From positions 1 to 64,000 of the forward strand of contig PYIZ01000032.1 of the NCBI GenBank assembly GCA_003635265.1: a stretch of DNA of 64,000 nucleotides. Reading direction: 5' to 3'. Positions 59,988 to 64,000 of this stretch are shown piece by piece. The notes beneath the pieces are model-generated. The model was not told where the DNA came from, did no database searches, and saw only the letters and a program-made list of their open reading frames with translations. A program made the translations under genes and the position numbers. Source of the DNA: Candidatus Poribacteria bacterium (lineage in GTDB: Bacteria; Poribacteria; WGA-4E; PCPOR2b). The stretch's first letter is position 1, and the number at the start of each line of letters is the position of its first letter.

Positions 59988-61247
59988 ATGGCAAAGCCTT
60001 TTCGCGTTGCTGCTATTGTAACCACCTTTTTTCCGAACAGCCATGCTGGTGTAATAGTTCCCAAATTCCTGCGTGGCTTTCCTACCGACGATGGACTGAT
60101 TGCGCCGCGCACTCAACTCGCTTCGCTCTTCATTGACCAGATCCACCAGAATGATGTCGGGCGGCAGATCGCTCACGAATACGATATTCCCATCTACGAG
60201 AGCATTCGCGCCGCGCTCACCCTCGGTGGAGATAGTTTGGCTGTAGATGCGGTGCTGCTCATCGGTGAGCACGGTGACTATCCACGCTCTGCCTTGGGTC
60301 AAGAGATGCTCCCACGACGTTACTTCTTTGAGCAGATCTGCGGCGTTATCGCCGAATCTAATCGTCCTATTCCCATCTACAACGACAAACATCTATCCTA
60401 CCGTTGGGACGATGCCCATTGGATGTACACAACCGCCAAGCAGCTCAGCATACCGCTCTGGGCGGGTTCAGCACTACCGGTGGGTTGGCGTCGCCCGAAC
60501 TTTGAGCATCCACTTGGCGCACCGATCGACGAGGCATTGTCCGTCGGGTTTCACATGATTGAGCGCTACGGCTTCCATGCGCTGGAAAGCCTACAGTGTC
60601 AGGTGGAGCGTCGGCAGGAAGGCGAGACGGGAGTTCGTTCAATTCAATGCCTGTCCGGCGCTGCGGTTTGGCGCGCTGCCGATGCGGGACGATGGTCGTT
60701 TGAACTCGCTGATCATGCTCTCGGTGCGATTGAAGACGGCCCCGGTCACCTCGATCCGTCGCGGGTCGAAGATCCACACGTCTTTCTGATTGAGTATTGT
60801 GACGGGTTGAGAGGTGCGGCTCTGATGCTTGGCGATAACGGCTATGTCCGCAAGTTTGCCTACGCGGCGAAGCGTGGCAGCGTCATTGATGCGATGGAGT
60901 ACCACACCGATTCGGGGGCGACGCACGCGGTCTTCAGCTATATGGGACTGAATATCGAGGACTTCTTCCTGACCGGTGTCCCGCCTAGTCCGGTCGAGCG
61001 AACCTATCTGACGACCGGCATTTTGGAGGCGGCGATGCGCTCCCACGGCAGCAACGGTTCCCCGATCGAAACCCCGCACTTGGCGATACGTTATACGCCT
61101 ACTGAAGCCCAACTCCGACGACCCACAAGCACTCGCCCGACAGACGCGTCCCTTTCACCATGGGAGATGCCGGAGCCGGGAGCCACTCCCACCGCGAACT
61201 CGATTCCCACTGGACGTGATGGCACGATTCGTGGACATCGACGCTAA
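59988..61247 (+). CDS. Uncharacterised 419-residue protein, Rossmann-like start
   Basis: Starts MAKPFRVAAIVTTFFPNSHA, a strand-loop-helix resembling the nucleotide-binding start of Gfo/Idh/MocA oxidoreductases. It continues with YDIPIYESIRAALTLGGDSL and VDAVLLIGEHGDYPRSALGQ, also compatible with a Rossmann fold. Conserved-looking motifs are YNDKHLSYRWDDAHWMY, PLWAGSALPVGWRRP and GFHALESLQCQVERR. The last ~45 residues are Pro/Thr/Ser-rich and probably disordered. There is no signal peptide. AAGGAG sits seven bases before the ATG. The family is common in planctomycete-like genomes, but I know of no function. Confidence 0.6.
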   Translation: MAKPFRVAAIVTTFFPNSHAGVIVPKFLRGFPTDDGLIAPRTQLASLFIDQIHQNDVGRQIAHEYDIPIYESIRAALTLGGDSLAVDAVLLIGEHGDYPRSALGQEMLPRRYFFEQICGVIAESNRPIPIYNDKHLSYRWDDAHWMYTTAKQLSIPLWAGSALPVGWRRPNFEHPLGAPIDEALSVGFHMIERYGFHALESLQCQVERRQEGETGVRSIQCLSGAAVWRAADAGRWSFELADHALGAIEDGPGHLDPSRVEDPHVFLIEYCDGLRGAALMLGDNGYVRKFAYAAKRGSVIDAMEYHTDSGATHAVFSYMGLNIEDFFLTGVPPSPVERTYLTTGILEAAMRSHGSNGSPIETPHLAIRYTPTEAQLRRPTSTRPTDASLSPWEMPEPGATPTANSIPTGRDGTIRGHRR

Positions 61248-61375
61248 AATGGCGGACGAGCCTCTTTAGTAGGTCGATGTTCCCCGTGAAATTGTACAGA
61301 TCGCAACGTCCGTTCCTTCATCTTGATAGCTCACAGAATTTTCACTTTTTAACATTAAACCGTAAGAGGTTGGCT

Positions 61376-62036
61376 ATGAATCCAGAACCTATTGGACGAA
61401 CACCACACTATGTTAGTTACGCCACGATGATGTTATTTTTGATTGTGGTTGTATCTCTGATGAGGTGCGATCAGATTCGTGAACTAATCGCTTCCGGCAC
61501 CGATCCGGAGGAAACACTACCGCAGCTCAAGGTTTTTACGTGACCCAATCACGTCAGTGATGAGATCAGGTTGGAGTTCGAGGGTGAGTTTGGTATGCGG
61601 GTGGTCGTGGACACATATACGAGCAATGAGGAACTACTCGCCAAGCTGCAGGCTGGTGCTACTTCCTACGATATTATTATGCCTTCTGATTATATGGTTG
61701 CCATTATGATCAGGGAGGGGTTGTTAGCGATGCTGGACTGGAACAATATTCCGAACGTTAAGAATATTAGTCCACAATTTCGGAGCAAGTATTTCGACCC
61801 AGAAAGCCGCTACACCGTGCCTTCTTCGTCCAGAGGTTAACGCAAAAATTACGGAAGCCACGAGGTTCGGGACAGCCGTGGGGGAGGCGAGAAATTATCT
61901 CCCCGAAGAACTACGCAATCCTCCGGGCATCTATCCGCCCGAAGAGGTTTTAGGTCAATCTGAATTCTTGATAGATCTGGGTGATTTCACTGCTAACTAT
62001 GAGGAGGTCTGGATCGAAGTACAGCAGGCAGAATGA
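61376..62036 (+). pseudogene. Decayed PotD-like polyamine-binding protein gene
   Basis: Three pieces of a spermidine/putrescine ABC substrate-binding protein remain. The first (61376-61543) has a lipoprotein-like signal and ends LPQLKVFT with TGA, where the family has Trp (TGG). The same phase continues as PNHVSDEIRLEFEGEFGMRV, with the ligand-site pattern SYDIIMPSDYMVA, to 61840. A further piece from ~61836, in another frame, encodes the C-terminus (NPPGIYPPEEVLGQSEFLID, EEVWIEVQQAE). About 180 central residues are missing. No partner transporter genes are nearby, so it is a dead remnant. Confidence 0.8.
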
Positions 62037-62064
62037 TAGGACGCTGGGTATCGCGTTTCACGCA

Positions 62065-62661
62065 TCATATTCCACATTCAGTTTGCGAACTTTCTTCAGC
62101 CAGGCCAACAAGCAGGTTCGGGAGCGATTCCCACCACGCCTCCGATGCACTAACCCGCAACAGGTGGGTATTGCCCGGCACATCGTTCGCGCCTAAGCCG
62201 CGTTCGATGACCCCTGTATGTGGATCCTTCTCCAACCGCTTCGCGAGTCTGTCTTCCAATCGCTCACGTGAGCGGATTGCGGAGATGCCTACAAGTTCTG
62301 CCGAAGGCAGGTCCAAAAAGAAATCTACGTTCCAGTGCAAGGTTTTGCCACGCCGGGGTAATAGATTCATGTCTCCCAGACCGCATTCAGCAAATCGACA
62401 GAGCATCGTTTCACGGATAGAGTGTGGGCGTTGATTGCCGCTTCGTGTTGCGTGCCGGACGAGCCGCCGCGTCAACGTGGTCGCACCCTTCTCTGCGAGT
62501 GCGGAGCCGACATAGGCGTATTCACCGGCGGGGGTTGAAATCAACTTCCCTTTCTTAAACCGTCCGAATCGTAGTGTGGTGTCCTTTTTGAGATGAATTC
62601 GCAGGATGTATGTTCCCGCTTGCAGTTCATCTCCGATTATAACGATGTTTGGAATTTCCAC
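62065..62661 (-). CDS. DUF123 domain protein (GIY-YIG-like)
   Basis: A 198-residue protein with the DUF123 signature: AGTYILRIHLKKDT, a FGRFKKGKLISTPAGEYAYVG strand pair, GSALAEKGATTLTRRLVRH, and LHWNVDFFLDLPSAELVGI. DUF123 resembles GIY-YIG nucleases, occurs in archaeal proteins and fused to endonuclease III, and may bind or cut nucleic acid. The C-terminus has SEAWWESLPNLLVGLAEESS. It follows the pseudogene convergently. Confidence 0.75.
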   Translation of the reverse strand: MEIPNIVIIGDELQAGTYILRIHLKKDTTLRFGRFKKGKLISTPAGEYAYVGSALAEKGATTLTRRLVRHATRSGNQRPHSIRETMLCRFAECGLGDMNLLPRRGKTLHWNVDFFLDLPSAELVGISAIRSRERLEDRLAKRLEKDPHTGVIERGLGANDVPGNTHLLRVSASEAWWESLPNLLVGLAEESSQTECGI

Positions 62662-62697
62662 TCAGTCACCGAATGTGCTAGATGTCGGTTCCGTTCC

Positions 62698-62738
62698 CCC
62701 GATGCATCGGGACAGGCGAGAATCCCGATTTGTCGGGA
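62698..62738. repeat. Two CCCGAT-type palindromes
   Basis: CCCGATGCATCGGG (62698-62711), a perfect 14-base palindrome, and TCCCGA-TTTG-TCGGGA (62723-62738). Related hairpins are at 31228 and 58507. They lie between the DUF123 and GNAT genes. Confidence 0.6.
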
Positions 62739-62761
62739 GATTCGGAGATCCCTCCTACAGG

Positions 62762-63205
62762 TTATTCGGGGTCTCTTTTCATCTGAAAGTGTGTAGCATT
62801 TTCATCGACGATTGTGAAACCCAGCCTTTGGTAGAAGGCGGTAGCACGGGTGTTAATTTTTAGTACCTGAAGCGTCACTGGCTTTTCTTCAAGGTTAGCA
62901 TCGTCGATAATGCGCTTCATGTACGCTGCCCCAATTCCCCTTCCTTGGTATTCAGGCAGGATATAGAGCTGATCGACCTTGACGGAGGCGGAGGTATTAG
63001 ACCTTGACAAGAAGCCCACGTCGGTTCCGCAAAACTGGATGATACGAATATCCTGTGAAGCGAACCGCCTATTGTGCAGATCTCTTTGATAGGTATCGTC
63101 CCAACCCCAGATCTGTTCCACGTATTCTCGGAATGCTGCTTTCTTAACGGTAAAGACAAATTCGCTGTCGGTTGCCTGTGCCTTCCGAATGCTTAACTCT
63201 TTCAT
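62762..63205 (-). CDS. GNAT-family N-acetyltransferase
   Basis: A 147-residue acetyltransferase. The core is VDQLYILPEYQGRGIGAAYM, with the acetyl-CoA-binding Q-G-R-G-I-G loop. It is followed by LQVLKINTRATAFYQRLGFT and a final strand DENATHFQMKR. FREYVEQIWGWDDTYQRDLH near the start is seen in small GNATs acting on amines or antibiotics, but the substrate cannot be told. The start at 63205 follows GGGTG; ATGs at 63217 and 63259 are possible. It stands alone between palindromes and the dehydrogenase gene. Confidence 0.85.
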   Translation of the reverse strand: MKELSIRKAQATDSEFVFTVKKAAFREYVEQIWGWDDTYQRDLHNRRFASQDIRIIQFCGTDVGFLSRSNTSASVKVDQLYILPEYQGRGIGAAYMKRIIDDANLEEKPVTLQVLKINTRATAFYQRLGFTIVDENATHFQMKRDPE

Positions 63206-63274
63206 ATTAGCACCCATGGTGGTTTTCTTTGATTTTTTAATCCATGATATAGCAGCCATTTCTGGTCGAGCGGA

Positions 63275-64000
63275 TTAACTGCAGCAGCCGAGTGCGCTTA
63301 CCACAGCGTCTCCAACCTGTGAGGTTGTGGCTTGACCGCCGAGGTCTGGCGGGAGGGTTTCGCCCTTTTCGACTACCTTTAGAACGGCTGCGTCTATCGT
63401 GTCCGCTGCTTCCGTTTCACCGACGAAGCGCAGCATCATCGCACCGGAGACAATCGCTGCCAACGGATTAGCGATGCCTTGCCCCATAATATCCGGTGCG
63501 CTGCCGTGGACCGGCTCAAACATTGATGGGAATCGGCGTTGCGGATCGAGATTGCCGCTCGGTGCCAGTCCCATACTTCCGCTGATAATTGCGCCGATGT
63601 CGGTCAGGATATCCCCAAACAGATTGCTAGCGACGACTACATCGAAGTCCTCCGGTCTCCGAACGAAATCCATACACGCTGCGTCCACAAGCAACGATTC
63701 TGTCTCTATGTCGGGATATTTTTCCGCGACTCGCTCAAAGGCGGTATCCCATACAATCATGCCGTAGCCTTGCGCGTTCGACTTTGTGACGGATGTGACT
63801 TTGCGCTTCTTATTTCGTGCTCGTGCTTGCTCGAAGGCGTAGGTGATGACACGTTCGCTGCCGTGACGGGTGAATACGCCGACCTGCACGCCGATCTCTT
63901 CAGGAAACCCTTGGTATTGGAACCCGCCAACGTTGGCATATTCGCCCTCTGTGTTCTCCCGTATCACCACCAGATCAATGTCCCAAGGTCCTTTGTCCTT
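63275..64000 (-). CDS. D-malate/tartrate-type isopropylmalate dehydrogenase family enzyme (5' truncated)
   Basis: 241 residues of an NAD-dependent decarboxylating beta-hydroxyacid dehydrogenase; the N-terminus lies beyond the window. VVIRENTEGEYANVGG is the D-malate/tartrate dehydrogenase form of the substrate loop. KSNAQGYGMIVWDTAFERVA follows, then DAACMDFVRRPEDFDVVVAS with metal-binding Asp residues and NLFGDILTDIGAIISGSMGL. FEPVHGSAPDIMGQGIANPL is the NAD site. LeuB is less likely because the loop sequence differs. It ends ALGCCS. Confidence 0.88.
   Translation of the reverse strand, partial: KDKGPWDIDLVVIRENTEGEYANVGGFQYQGFPEEIGVQVGVFTRHGSERVITYAFEQARARNKKRKVTSVTKSNAQGYGMIVWDTAFERVAEKYPDIETESLLVDAACMDFVRRPEDFDVVVASNLFGDILTDIGAIISGSMGLAPSGNLDPQRRFPSMFEPVHGSAPDIMGQGIANPLAAIVSGAMMLRFVGETEAADTIDAAVLKVVEKGETLPPDLGGQATTSQVGDAVVSALGCCS

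Noticed and set aside
1442..61543. Idea that TGA or TAA is reassigned, because three genes have in-frame stops at conserved places
   Set aside because: Intact genes here end in TGA (nadK, the ImmA-type protease) and TAA (the ferredoxin-NADP reductase). Different stop codons are involved, and one affected gene (potD) also has a deletion. Independent mutations explain it better.

Overview
The window looks like a chromosomal segment of an uncultivated, Poribacteria-like bacterium. This is inferred from style, not from a marker gene. Large secreted proteins carry a FlgD-like C-terminal domain containing NYPNPFNPETWIPY. Dockerin-type Ca-binding pairs follow WD40 propellers. There are DUF6785/OPT-like membrane proteins, phosphatase-free inositol genes, and spacers packed with dispersed palindromes. 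The standard genetic code applies, because several intact genes end in TGA. No rRNA, tRNA or CRISPR array was seen.

Layout. 1-1.5 kb: the end of a membrane protein gene and a lone TnpB transposon gene. 1.5-9 kb (+): a compact housekeeping operon, nadK-recN-indolepyruvate oxidoreductase-aroE-zapA. 9-12 kb (-): a SIMPL-domain lipoprotein and iolD. 12.2-22.6 kb (-): four tandem secreted proteins, each with exactly 14 WD40 repeats, a dockerin pair and a FlgD-like tail. They are arranged as a duplicated two-gene unit, and the last copy is broken by an in-frame TGA. 23-31 kb (-): a single-chain MntA-HepT type toxin-antitoxin protein abutting iolC, an HpcH-type aldolase, a Ser/Thr kinase, a KDPG aldolase, an SDR, folE, a tandem-domain PTPS/QueD protein and a small conserved protein. 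31-42 kb (-): a sulfurtransferase, a lipoprotein, a hydantoinase A-type protein, a relic of an IS200/IS605-type element, recA with a consensus promoter, a discoidin-like secreted protein, an iron alcohol dehydrogenase and an ankyrin protein. 42.5-43.5 kb (+): a plant-type ferredoxin-NADP reductase.

43.7-58.3 kb (-) is the most interesting region. A strong promoter drives a 2,472-residue fusion of a signal peptide, LysM repeats, Ca-binding repeats, a split M28-peptidase-like fold, a long helical insertion and an FtsX/MacB-type permease. It is followed by a tiny two-helix membrane protein, two 665-residue OPT-like paralogues, an interrupted four-helix-bundle gene, an unknown 309-residue protein, a PqqD-like protein and a MacB/LolD-type ATPase. 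I propose these form one envelope machine. No described system with this composition is known to me.

58.7-64 kb: an XRE regulator with an ImmA/IrrE protease, an unknown 419-residue protein, a decayed potD-like gene, a DUF123 protein, a GNAT acetyltransferase and the truncated end of a D-malate/tartrate dehydrogenase gene. Spacers throughout carry a family of hairpins whose arms differ but which share a GTAG/CTAC end tag.
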